DNA of 64,000 nucleotides, taken from the NCBI GenBank assembly GCA_025094145.1, contig JALLLS010000035.1:274800-338799 (forward strand), written 5' to 3'. Under the pieces are notes generated by a model. It did no database searches, was not told the origin of the DNA, and saw only the letters and a program-made list of their open reading frames with translations. The stretch comes from Spinellus fusiger (taxonomy: Eukaryota > Mucoromycota > Mucoromycetes > Mucorales > Phycomycetaceae). A program made the translations under genes and the position numbers. Each line of letters begins with the position of its first letter. Positions within the stretch are counted from its first letter, which is position 1. This document shows, one piece after another, positions 11,891-22,324 of the stretch.

Positions 11891-12356
11891 ATCTGTAATA
11901 AAGGGCACTAAGGTTATCAACAGAACCACTAGAGAGATGAATAGGTAGTAGTTCAGTCTCTAGCAGGGATGACGAAATAGAGTTTTGACACAAAGTCTGG
12001 CAAAAGGGAATCCAAGGGGTACGGGAGCGGGGACACAACACACAATTTGAACACAACTGGTAACTAGGCAAGTATTCTTTAAGCAATCCTTGCTTCTCTC
12101 AATAGTTCCAACGGTACTTAACGTTAACAAAAAAGTTGATGATTTATTGAATGTTCAGATTATGTGGTTTTTATACACTGTTTTCCTTGTGTTGTTAGCT
12201 ATGTCTACTTTTATCTCATGCACCTCCAACACCGTGCATGCATGGCAAAGCGTCGACCATCCATACTATAGCCGAAGCTATATCACAAATCATAAGAATA
12301 TTGCGGTTTTATTCTCAAGACATTTCCTTATATATCCTAAAAATCTTTGGGTGTGT
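11891..12356. repeat. Fragment related to the Fanzor-type element (non-autonomous copy)
   Basis: Positions 11891-12086 are clearly similar to 40217-40412, inside the Fanzor-type element at 40.1 kb (shared blocks such as CTAAGGTTATCAACAG and ACTGGTAACTAGGCAA). The segment closes at 12356 with a terminus (ATATCCTAAAAATCTTTGGG then TGTGT) resembling the right ends at 22474 and 41505. No coding sequence is visible between. It looks like an internally deleted, non-autonomous relative. Its left terminus is not identified. Confidence 0.55.
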
Positions 12357-12764
12357 AGATGAGTAGAAAGATTTCATTCAATCTAAAGAAAAAAGGTTAA
12401 AGTGGCCATATAATGAAAGTGTAACTACAAAATAGGTTGATAATATTTATTTATTTTTTACCTCTATTATACTTTTCATGTTTTTTTCCTCCATATTTGT
12501 TCCTTAATACTGACAATAAAGTTTAATTGGGTATTTAAAAACATTAAATGCGATAATGAGTTACATTCTGAAGTCTTTTCACAACGTCATGAAATGGTAA
12601 TAATTTAAACGTGGAATGTAAAATAAGTGTAGAAACAAAATGATAAGTATTATAAGGTTTATATATTCTTTCTTTATAGCTATAATTTTACGACATGATC
12701 ACTGAAATAGCTTTTATTAGTTGATAAACAGTTTGAAATATATAGCCAAAACTTTGCCGGGATA

Positions 12765-14378
12765 CACTATTTTCACTTATTATTGTCGCACTTTTAGAGA
12801 AAAATATGTCGCATTAATAAATTAAAATGTCGCATTAATAAATTAAAATTTGGCATAGTAAAAGATTTAAAACTGGCGTATTCTAAGTACTTGAGGCTTT
12901 CTTACATTTTACTTTTCTTAAAAAATGAATAACATTGTGCACGAAGACGGCCAAGGAAATATCTATAATGATGAAGGCATAGCCGTTACAGTAGTGGATA
13001 TGGAGGTAGACGAGGAAATGTACCCCATTGAGACGGTTACAAATTTCGGGATGTACCTTGACCTCAAACCACCCGAGAAGCCAGAGAGAAGAACTGTACA
13101 ACAATCCGTAGACAGAGATGTCAATACGGAAGAGGATAACAGAGCTCCTGGTATCCACAGGCATTACAAAGATTCCGAAAAAGAGCAGTTGTTTGTATTG
13201 ATTTATGAAAGGGGTATGAGCGTCAGAGCTGCTGCGCTGAAACTTTAAATCCACCCACGCACTGCTCAGCGATGGTACTCAAACGATCAGCAGAATCTTC
13301 AGACATTCATTGCCAGAAAAGAAGGTAGTGGAAGGCCAGTTGGTAGACCAGCACTACTGGACGATAGCCAGAAAAGATTTTTGGTCGATTTATTGGACGA
13401 TCAGCCCTCTTTAGTCCTGGAATCAAATGATGGAGAGTTTGAGAACGTCTTTTATTGATTTGGAGATATCAAAAATAGCTCTACAATTTCATCACCAGAA
13501 ATTGTAAGATCAGTCTGAAAAGAGCCCATTTTCATTCAGTTGATCGTAATAGTCCTGAAAAGATCAAGAATCGAAAGGAGTGGGTACAGAAATGGATAGA
13601 GACAGAAATGGACTACATGAGCAACTGTGTCTTTATAGATGAGGCGGCATTCCACATCAACATGAAGCGTACCTTTGCTTGGTCAAAATTAGGTACTCGT
13701 GCAGTAGTAAAAGTACCAAGAACGAGGGCCAAAACAACAATTATTATGGGAGCAACATCTGCTCAAGGCCTTGTCAACATAAAAGTAAGACGGCCTCGAA
13801 TGTTGCCTGTTTCAAAGAAGAGAAGAACTACTGGATCTGGTTGGCCTTCTCAAAAACAAAGCAAAGGCACTGTTACTGGCCACTATATCAATTTCTTGAG
13901 CGATACAATGGATGTCATGGACAATTATCCAGATGTTTTCAAGGATAATTACTTGATTATGGACAACGCCCCCATCCACATGAATGAAGACATTAAAAGC
14001 TTCATTGAAGGCCGTGGGTACAAGTGTGTTTATCTTCCCCCTTACTCACCAGAGTTGAATCCCATTGAGCAATTCTGGTCTGTTTGCAAAAGCAAGTTAA
14101 AAAGAGAAAGACTCTTGGAAGAAGAAACTCTGTCATCTAGAATCGCCGATGCATCTAACCAAGTTCTTCTCGGTGACCTCAGAGGGTTTTGCAAATACTC
14201 TGTCGATAGATTTGAGGATTGCTTACAAGAGAAGCCTCTTTAAAAATAAAACATTTATGTCGCATTTGTCGCATCCAACTTATACACCATTTTTTAATTT
14301 ATTAATGCGACAAGTTTTTTTCCACTTGTGCGACATTTTTTTTTTCCAAAAGTGCGACAATAATAAGTGAAAATAGTA
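12765..14378 (+). mobile_element. DD34E-type transposon 1 with TGTCGCA subterminal repeats
   Basis: The left end (12765, after TA) and right end (14378, before TA) share an inverted repeat containing TATTTTCACTTATTATTGTC then GCACTTTT. Each end also carries several further copies of TGTCGCA (left about 12784, 12810 and 12829; right within 14258-14360 in opposite orientation). A transposase pseudogene fills the interior. The motif differs from those in the two related elements of this window. Length is about 1.6 kb. Confidence 0.85.
12925..14243 (+). pseudogene. DD34E transposase pseudogene (element 1)
   Basis: The first ORF (from 12925) carries an acidic N-terminal block (EDGQGNIYNDEG, MEVDEEMYPIE, LDLKPPEKPE) and a helix-turn-helix start. 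A stop at 13246 and a frameshift around 13430 interrupt it. The frame opens again at 13608 with NCVFIDEAAFHINMKRTFAW (first Asp), NYLIMDNAPIHMNEDI (second Asp) and LPPYSPELNPIEQFWS (Glu), with 34 residues between the last two acidic positions, hence DD34E. N-terminal sequence is shared with the protein at 14838, showing a common family within the IS630-Tc1-mariner superfamily. Confidence 0.85.
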
Positions 14379-14645
14379 TATAGAAATAAGAAAACGGAAT
14401 ATGGAAAAGAAACATACGATTTGGAGTTTGAATTAAAGAAAACATTCGCTATATTTCGCCTTACGAAATATTTTGCCCAATTTGTTAATACTGCTGTAGG
14501 CTATCAATTAAGTCAAGTCTACTCGATACTTTATGGTATATCCATCAGCCGGTAGCTTTCTCATTGATGCCGCTAATGGTTGTGCTAAGTGATAACACTG
14601 GTATTACCATAGAGTATAAAAAATTATCCAACAATAAACACTATA

Positions 14646-16112
14646 CAGTATTTCTCGAAATTATTCACGCACTTGACGAAAAAAAATCACGCACTTGAAA
14701 AAAAAATCACGCACTAACTAAAAAAAAATTCAAGCATAAATATAAGAAAAAATTCAAGCACAAAATGAATAAAAATTCGTGCAAAGTTAAAATTACGCTT
14801 GCTTTGCTTTTATTAAGAACAACAAAATATTTTTGAGATGTCAACCTTTTATTATGACGATGGCGAAGGGATATTGACGGACGAAAACGGAAATAAAGCC
14901 ATTGAATACAAGATGGAGGTTGACAATGAGCAATATCCTCTCACTTCAATAACTACTTTTACCTCTTACCTGGATTTCAAACCTCCAGAGAAGTCACTGA
15001 AAATGACTAAAACCAAAGAAAAACCTTCCAGCTCGAAAGAAACCAATTCTGATATAAAAAAAAAAGATAGGACATGCCGGAAATACAAAAAGGAAGACAT
15101 GGAAAATTTTTATTTCTTGGTGTTTGAGAAGAACATATCCATTCGTGGCGCTGCTAGAGAATTAAAAATACCTCCGGGTACTGCTCAAACATGGCATACT
15201 AAAGGAGTAGAAAGTCTAGAAAAAGGCGAAGATCTATGCTTAAGAAAACCAGGAAGCGGTAGACCTGTTGGGAGACCATTGACGATAAACTCTGAACAAA
15301 AAGAGTATCGTATAGATCTCATAGATCAAAAGCCAAGCATTGTTTTAGATGAGATGATGGAGGATCTTACTAATCGTTTTACAGATCTGGAAATATCAAG
15401 ATCCTCTCTCCACAAGTTTATTACTACTAAATGCAATATATCACTGAAAAGAGCTCACTTCCAGCCCGAAGAGCGCAATAGTGATACGAAGATAGAAGCT
15501 AGATTCCAATGGGTTACTGAGATTTTGAAGACTGATATTGATTATTTGAGCAATTGCGTCTTTATCGATGAGTCTAGTTTCAACATCAACATGAAGCGAA
15601 GTATGGCATGGGCCACGGTAGGAGAGACACCAGTAGTGCAAGTTCCCAAGACAAGAGCAAAATCGCATACCATCATAGGAGCTATATCCCATTTAGGCGT
15701 GATAAATATACAACTGAAGACCCCAAAGGTCATAGCTCTTTCAAAAAAGAGAAAAGGGCCTGGTGGAGCTACCAAAAAACCAGAGAAAGGAAAAGGAGGA
15801 ACCGTAACTGGACATTATTTCAACTTTGTGGCTGAAACAATAAGTATTATGAATCAATACGAAGAGTTCAAGGGACATTATCTAATAATGGACAATTGTC
15901 CTATTCATAATCATGGTGATATCAGAAAGTATATTGAATTGTTTAAACAGAAAGCCGATTTAATAAACATCAATGCACGAATTTTTATTCATTTTGTGCT
16001 TGAATTTTTTCTTATATTTATGCTTGAATTTTTTTTTAGTTAGTGCGTGATTTTTTTTTTCAAGTGCGTGATTTTTTTTCGTCAAGTGCGTGAATAATTT
16101 CGAGAAATACTG
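14646..16112 (+). mobile_element. DD34E-type transposon 2 with 138-bp inverted repeats
   Basis: Flanked by TA (14644-14645, 16113-16114). Inverted repeats of about 138 bases (14646-14783 and 15974-16112) match almost perfectly. Each contains repeated TCACGCACTT-type motifs and further TTCAAGCA motifs. The interior encodes one long transposase ORF that runs into the right repeat. Very similar ends imply recent movement, but the loss of the transposase C-terminus means this copy depended on another source. Confidence 0.92.
14838..16043 (+). CDS. DD34E transposase, C-terminally truncated (element 2)
   Basis: An uninterrupted 401-residue ORF. It has an acidic N-terminal block (DDGEGILTDENGN, MEVDNEQYPL, LDFKPPEK), a helix-turn-helix (NISIRGAARELKIPPGTAQT), a GRPVGRP hook-like linker, NCVFIDESSFNINMKRSMAW with the first Asp, and HYLIMDNCPIHNHGDI with the second Asp. 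It then stops resembling transposase: the expected LPPYSPELNPIEQFW with the catalytic Glu is missing and the last ~40 residues are translated from the right inverted repeat. The protein could bind DNA but should not be catalytic. The otherwise clean frame suggests a recent internal deletion. Confidence 0.85.
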   Translation: MSTFYYDDGEGILTDENGNKAIEYKMEVDNEQYPLTSITTFTSYLDFKPPEKSLKMTKTKEKPSSSKETNSDIKKKDRTCRKYKKEDMENFYFLVFEKNISIRGAARELKIPPGTAQTWHTKGVESLEKGEDLCLRKPGSGRPVGRPLTINSEQKEYRIDLIDQKPSIVLDEMMEDLTNRFTDLEISRSSLHKFITTKCNISLKRAHFQPEERNSDTKIEARFQWVTEILKTDIDYLSNCVFIDESSFNINMKRSMAWATVGETPVVQVPKTRAKSHTIIGAISHLGVINIQLKTPKVIALSKKRKGPGGATKKPEKGKGGTVTGHYFNFVAETISIMNQYEEFKGHYLIMDNCPIHNHGDIRKYIELFKQKADLININARIFIHFVLEFFLIFMLEFFFS

Positions 16113-16679
16113 TATCTTCTATCTTTCTCTGATTTTTCCTCTACCATCCACTCTCAGCTCGTTCAAAAAAGTCAGAAACTGGTATTGTAGCTACTACATG
16201 TAACCCTATGATCGTTTGAGTTTCTCCTATTGGGTTTCGGATTACTATAGGATGATGGCTGTCTTTGTGGTGTTTTGTTTTGCTAAATCTATAGCCTTTT
16301 GAATGTCTTGTTCCTTATCATCAATTAATTTCATTCTCATTTATTTTTCCTCGTTTTTCTCTCATTTCGAGGTTTTATGCACTTTTATCTTTCTGCTTAT
16401 TTTATCTTTATCTTTATCCATTTTTCAATCTTATATTTGAAGTTTTTCTATCTATATCATCAAACACTCAGAAACTCTTATAGAGTGGCTATCAGGCTTA
16501 ATACGCAAATAACACCTATATCACTCGAGAATACAAATGAAAATAAAGTGACCAGGAAAATGTAGTCGGATATTTTAAAACGCAGATTTTCTTCTCTAGA
16601 TTCATACTTTATCTTAATAGTATTATAACTTTATGAATCCATTAGATAAAGACGTAAAGCTTTCAATTCATAAAGATGG

Positions 16680-17327
16680 TGTTGTTGATAATACATAACA
16701 GCAGTTTTTGATTATAAAACTCCTTAGTAACTACCATTGGTCTTTGGCATCTATCACAGCCTGTCATCTCCGTCCCATGCTGGTAATGAGGGTATCTGTT
16801 ACTTTAGATATCATGCCTCATTCCAGCATCAGGACAGTCTCTCCACTAAAACAGCCTCATACCATCACTCTACCACCTCCAAATTTCCTTTTTTCAGAAT
16901 ATTCTTAGGCTCAAAGGCTTTAATATGTTGCTTGATAACTTTTGTACCCCTGTCATAGCTCATCAGCTCCATCCTGGACTCATCGGACCAGACTATCTCC
17001 TGTCACCGCTCATAGGTTCAGTCTAAATGTTCTCCTTGTTAAGAACATTCTTAACCATTAGCCTTAACAAATGGAATCACAATTCATCAAGGTACTTCTT
17101 TAAGGTTGGTTTTGAGACCTTAATGGCCATGTCCGCTGTGATGGCTTGCTTGGTCTGCTGAGGATTACTCAAAACTGTTCTACATAAAGATCTAAGGGCC
17201 CTATCATCGATTTTTCTCTTGCGGCCACTCTTTGGAGAATGGCTGAGCGAGTCTCGAATCCAGTATATTTCCCATACATCTCTGGGGTCTTTTCAAAGAT
17301 GTTTAATGTGTTGGATGATTGAGACAT
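16680..17327 (-). pseudogene. Tc1-like transposase pseudogene, strongly decayed
   Basis: Minus-strand translation from 17327 reads SNTLNIFEKTPEMYG, ARKIDDRALRSLCRTVLSNP, ADMAIKVSKPTLKKYL, then an interrupted EPMSGDRR and MSPGW and finally GGGRVMV-like residues. This is the order of a Tc1 N-terminal helix-turn-helix and the first catalytic segment. TAG codons stand where Trp is expected (before TEPMSG and after GDRR). The C-terminal catalytic part is missing and I could not find terminal repeats. Confidence 0.6.
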
Positions 17328-17642
17328 TATAAATAAAATAGGTTTATGAAAAGAGAAAAGAATAGCGTATGTTATCTTTTAATATAAAAATAGCCCAGAA
17401 TTTGAAATTATCGATTACTTTTCTTTCATCACTTTAGTTGATCTATTCATAGAGAATCTTTAAAGTCGAAACACGACAAGGTCCTTCATGATTGATATGT
17501 GAATAAACAGCTATCAATTATTAGCATATTATTATTATTATGAAACACAATTGAGGGTTTATAGAATATAGACACGCTTATCTCTTCCAACTTTGCCAAA
17601 AGCTGTTCATGCTAGGTCGATTTCTGCTCGAGGGTGTGACTA

Positions 17643-18826
17643 TATTCACACCCAATTGAATTGAATACTTTTGAAAATAAATATCATAGCAAAATGACAT
17701 GTTCAACATTAAATAAAACAATTTACATTTGATATAGAAGCCTCAAGATTAAGCACACAAAAACTCAAGATATTTATTTATAGAAAATAAAATAATAGTA
17801 GAAATTAGTATTTTGTATGATCTCCTTTGGCATCAATGACTGTCTGGTATCTGTCAGTCATACATTGAACTCATCGTTGTGCAAGTTCAACACCAACTCT
17901 CTCCCACTCTTCTGCAAGTAGAGCCCTCAAACTTTTTACATTGGTAATAGATGCTTTTCTTTTTTCAATTAATTTTTCCAAGGCATATCAGACATATTCA
18001 ATTGGAGTTAAGTCAAAACTTTGTTTAGGATAGTAATCAGAGCACTCTAATTTGATGCGTTTTATTCTACTATCTGACATAGTCTCTAGTAGGATAGCTA
18101 GTACCCTTTTATTGTAACAGAAACTCACTGTTCTTCCTTATGTTATAATTATATGAGCAGCCTTGTATCTTTCTCTAATCTTTCGAATTACTCTTGTTTC
18201 TCCCTGGCAACCCTCTACTTCAAACTGTGACTCATCAGACCATACAACGCGTCTCCAGTCCTCAGGAGTCCAATTGACCCGTTCCTTCACCCAACGAAGT
18301 CTTTTCTTCATGTTTTCTTCAGACAACCTTGGCTTGTGTGCTTCAAAGTAGGAACCAAATCCAATCTGATGGATCTATTTGATGAATATTACTCTACAGA
18401 TGATTATCTCATGTGCCTTAAGTTCCAGATTTATGTAGTTATAGAAGGCAAATGGGTTGCCTCTTAGAATGGCCTCGAGTTGTCTGTGGTCTCTCTCGTT
18501 AAGTTTTTTTGGTGAACCAGAACTAGGTCTTGGTAGAGGTGTACCATTAGTCATGATTCTACTAATAATATTCTGGACAGTGGACTTGCTAATGCCAACG
18601 ACCTTTGAAATGCTACCCATGGAGTAATTTTCTTTTTTAAGCCAATAAACACCCCATTACTCTTTTTCTTCAAGCTTATCATAACCTATTGAGTTTTTAG
18701 TTGAGGATTCTGCGTTTTACATTTGACATTGATTAATGGAATGCGATTCTGTGGTAAAAAGAAAAAGAATCATGTTTAAAAATGTATAAATTATGGGGTC
18801 GTATACTTTCTAATTCTGTGTGGCTG
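17643..18826 (-). mobile_element. Tc1-like transposon, copy B (chimeric)
   Basis: Bounded by TA at 17641-17642 and 18827-18828. The right 676 bases (18151-18826) are identical to copy A in inverted orientation. The left ~510 bases match instead the 3' half of the element at 23.4 kb (shared TTCACACCCAATTGAAT-like end and transposase C-terminal remnants). About 200 bases of the catalytic core are absent at the junction. The transposase therefore survives only as an N-terminal fragment (18620-18138) and a decayed C-terminus. Confidence 0.8.
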
Positions 18827-19995
18827 TAGAACAAGAATTACACCAAAATTACAACTCAGTCACTGATATTCTTCTCTCAACATGTGTTATCCTTAAGCCC
18901 ACACTATTTGCAGCATAAGACTGCTTAAGAAAGATGTTTATTATAAGACACACACTGAATTAACTCTAGTGGTCATTGTCCATAAAATATAACCAAATTC
19001 ACTTACATTGAGAACTGTATAGTCATTTATTGACTCAATATTAATAATCACTTCAGTAACTATGTTATTGTAACTGTTATTAACAGTGGTGCTTAATGAT
19101 AACAAAGCACTATTTCTAATACTGTCCTTTAGGTTCAAGGCAAATAGAGTGTGAATTGTTTGACTTGTAAATTTGACATGAATTTGACTTGTGGATTTTG
19201 ACTTGTAAATTTTATGAGTGGAGACTAGTGTATACCCCACCAGAATAGAGAGAGAAATTATTATTTGTTTTGATATTCCCCTCCTTTTGTTATTTCTCAC
19301 ACTGTACATACAACTTAACGCCTAAGTACTCGTAAAGATGAGCATAAATAAACAAGGCAATGTGCCATTATTAACAAAGAGAAACAATAGAAGGTGATAG
19401 AAACTACTAAGGACTATTCTTGAGATAAAAAGGTAAGCAGTATCTTTATCTGGGCTTAAGCTCATTACAACCCACAAGACATAGTACTGGCTCTTCTAAT
19501 AGATGATATATGACTCATTATTCTCAAGACAAGTATTAAGTACAAGGTAAGCATATTATCTCTCTTGATTGAATTATTACTAATACACTCTTCTGTTATT
19601 AGATAAGTTAAGACTATTTCTCAAGTTAGTCTTAGGTGGTCTTCTTTCTATACTGTCTAAGGTGTCTAGGCTGTCTAGGGTATACTCCTGAGCATAGTTA
19701 TCTATCTTCCAAGGATAAATCACAAGGCCTTTAGGTTGTCGATTCTATTGCTATGAAGGAGTGCACTTAGGCAGTAGCTATATTCATAATATAGTATTAG
19801 CTATACTATTATAATAAACAATTTTATTCATAAACAATATATTCCATTGATAATACAATCTGATAGTGAGATATCCTATAAAAAGAAATAATGATTTAAA
19901 TACTTGCGAACCTTTGATTTTAAACACAGTTACGTATAACGTGCGTTTTTTTCGGTCCCAAAAGGAAGGATATATCACCGCTTAAAGGCCAGAAA
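18827..19995. other. AT-rich spacer without recognised gene
   Basis: A minus-strand open frame of 122 codons (19309-18941) is present but has no recognisable motif and Ile/Ser/Asn-biased composition, so I do not call it. Short decamer-like repeats (GTCTA(A/G)G) occur near 19655-19680. From about 19905 to 20010 the sequence is similar, in inverted orientation, to the left end of the Fanzor-type element at 40111-40215. Confidence 0.4.
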
Positions 19996-20108
19996 AATCT
20001 CCTGGTGTGTACATTAATACATTTTGAACTAACTATTTTTACTATTGTTTTATTATTAAAAAGGGGTATTAGCACCTAAAATGATTGGGGTACGCTCCTA
20101 CCAAGCTG

Positions 20109-20528
20109 CCAGTCGTTTATTATGGTACAGAAATGAAAGGAAAAGATGCTATCAAGTTTAAAGGTCATTGTGTTAGTTTGACAAGAATCTTATAACAATC
20201 ATTGAAAAAAGAGACCAAAAGATCGAGATATTCTTCTAGTTGATGTCGATGAGTTCCGAACATCAAAGGTAAACATGATTGACTTCTCAACCAATATGAA
20301 AGGCTCTCCTAACAGTTACTTTGTTTTGTTTTTCTTTTCAAGATCTGCCACACTTGTAGGACACATAACCTCACCGAAGTATCAGTAAATTTCAACAGTA
20401 TCCGCGCCTGCCAAGGTTGAGGAATTGTTTGGGACAGAGATTTGAATGCATCAAAGAATATCTATAAAATTTCAGAAGATTATTTAAATGGTCTTCACTG
20501 AACAGTTCCATTCTGTAGAGAAGAATAG
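20109..20528 (+). pseudogene. Fanzor (TnpB-like) nuclease C-terminal remnant, copy 1
   Basis: Fanzor proteins are eukaryotic relatives of TnpB, RNA-guided nucleases carried by transposons. Seen here: VVYYGTE and FKGHC upstream, then LLVDVDEFRTSK (RuvC-II-like region with Glu), an intron of about 75 bases (GT-AG, starting at 20270), ICHTC as the first zinc-ribbon knuckle, and GIVWDRDLNASKNIY with the RuvC-III-like Asp, ending near PFCREE. The RuvC-I part is missing. A stop near LTRIL, a frameshift before LLVDVD, a TGA in place of the second zinc-ribbon Cys and another TGA near the end inactivate it. Confidence 0.75.
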
Positions 20529-20591
20529 ATATTTGTATTCATATTATATCATATCGCCATATCGAAAGTGGTTTTCTCCGAGATTCAGATA

Positions 20592-22324
20592 CAGTATTTT
20601 TACTTAGTTTTCGGACCTTTTCAAAAAAAATTCAGACGTTCTCTTTTCTTTTTTGGACGATTTCCATTTTAATTTCAGACGTTTACAAAAGGAAATTCAG
20701 ACTATTTTAATTTAATCTCATTAGAAAGACATCTATCCCAATAGGTTTCAGCATGTCTTACCCATCCTTTACAATCTTCTAAAGTAATCTGGTTGCAAGC
20801 TTCTGTAATTCGTGGAGTAAGTGTGTCTGATTTATCTAGAGGATTTTTTCTGATAAGCTTTTTGATTTTTGACCAGCATTCTTCGATGGGGTTCAAAAAA
20901 GGTAAGGTGGCATAAAAAGAGGTCTGTAACCTCTATTGTTAATGGCATCAATAACGTAGCGAGAATGATGAATTCTACAGTTATCTAAAACTATAAATAC
21001 ACCCTTTTTGTTATGCTTATCCAAAACATCCATTACAGATTCCATAAATTTTACAATGTGGTAAGCTGTAGTGCCTTTTGGAAGTTGTTTCGGCTTTGAT
21101 ATATCTTGGGTAGCGGCTTTTCTTTTCTTGCTTGTGTGTTGCTGGGGAAATTCCTTTTCAATTTTTTCTGCGTCTGTTTTTTTCAAAGGCTCAACTTTTG
21201 AAAAGTTTATAACACCAAATGAAGCAATACAGCCAACAATGCTTATATTAACGCCCTTTTGGGTATGAACTTTCACAATTGCTGGATCACCTTTCTTTGA
21301 CCACACACGACCTCTAATCATTTGAGTGTGGAATCCGGCTTTATCAACAAATACACAATTATTTTGATAATCAACACCAGCTGCTTTCCATTGAGCAATG
21401 ATATCAAAATGAAGTTTGATAGTCCTAGGTGCATCTCGTTCAGCTGTATATTTCGTTGCTTGCTTTAACGATAAAGCACATTTTTCAACGATATGCTTAT
21501 AAAGCCCACTGACAGAGACTTCCAGTCCAGGAAACGCCTCATACAACTTTAATCTTGCTTCTTCAAGGACGATCGACGGATTTTTATCGAAGAGTTCGAC
21601 TAGAAATGCCGAGTGTTGAGAGAATAGTTTCTTTGTTTTGTTGTTCGTTTTTCTTGGATTGTTTCCAGGCAGAACAGTGCCGTTACTAACATTGAATTCA
21701 TTTATTAATTCATATTCAGTGCTTCGAGGAATACTGCACAGCATAGCGGCTTTTGGGACTGACATGCCCTCTTCTTGCTTTACACGGATAAACCGTTCTA
21801 TCTGATCTTGGGTATATTTCTTATATCTGTTTGACTGATATAATGATACAGCTCCCATGTCTTCAACAATGTTATCCATAGATTCTGCCATCTGTGTTGT
21901 TTGATTTTGCAACATCACATCGAAATCTACGATCATCTCAATATTGCCGTACTCAGTTGCTGTAGTCTCTAATTCCATCTCTTCATCAGTATCTTCTGTC
22001 AAGTATGCATCTTCTAATGGTTGGTATTTAATATAGTCCATCTTTTTATTTAGTTCAGTTTTTTTTTAAAAAAAAAATTATAAATGTGAAGTTCAAGGAG
22101 ATAATGAAATAGGTTGATGAAATTTACTGCTTCTCTGAAATAAGAGTTTGTCTAAATTAAGTAAGGAAAAAGTCTGAAGATAAAAGAAACTTGTCCAATA
22201 AAAAATTGGAATTGTCCGAATTTCCTTTTGTAAACGTCTGAAATTAAAATGGAAATCGTCCAAAAAAGAAAAGAGAACGTCTGAATTTTTTTTGAAAAGG
22301 TCCGAAAACTAAGTAAAAATACTG
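20592..22324 (-). mobile_element. DD34E-type transposon 3 with CAGACGT/GTCC subterminal repeats
   Basis: Flanked by TA (20590-20591, 22325-22326). Inverted repeats of about 106 bases are perfect as far as I can read (20592-~20700 and ~22216-22324) and start CAGTATTTTTACTTAG. They contain repeated TCAGACGT and GGAC/GTCC motifs, different from the motifs of elements 1 and 2. It inserted into the Fanzor-type element, whose paralogue at 41.35 kb shows the uninterrupted site. Confidence 0.93.
20702..22041 (-). pseudogene. DD34E transposase with one frameshift (element 3)
   Basis: The main ORF (22041-20893) has an acidic N-terminus (YLTEDTDEEMELE), a helix-turn-helix (YTQDQIERFIRVKQEEGMSV, then AAMLCSIPRSTEY), NCVFVDKAGFHTQM with the first Asp and FIVLDNCRIHHSRYV with the second Asp, then RPLFMPPY. 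A small frameshift then moves to a second frame (20896-20702) starting LNPIEECWSKIKKLI with the catalytic Glu and continuing to the family C-terminus. Only this lesion separates it from an intact protein of about 445 residues; the usual SP of PPYSP is missing, consistent with a 4-base loss. The Asp-Glu after VD is Asp-Lys here. Confidence 0.88.

Larger units (their letters stand above)
14540..16560 (+). mobile_element. Second LINE copy, split by DD34E element 2
   Basis: Sequence at about 14545-14645 resembles the end of the LINE coding region near 10025-10105 (shared TTCATTGA then GC(C/T)GCT). Sequence at 16113-16560 resembles 10110-10545, including the 3' UTR and the (T/A)AGGGTGGCTA-like block near the end. 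The two pieces are exactly separated by the transposon 14646-16112 plus a TA duplication, and joining them restores collinearity with the first copy. The copy is 5'-truncated and carries only the C-terminus and 3' UTR. Confidence 0.75.

Noticed and set aside
18941..19309. 122-codon minus-strand ORF, possibly from an LTR or unknown gene
   Set aside because: No recognisable domain; AT-driven composition; no paired LTR found in the window.
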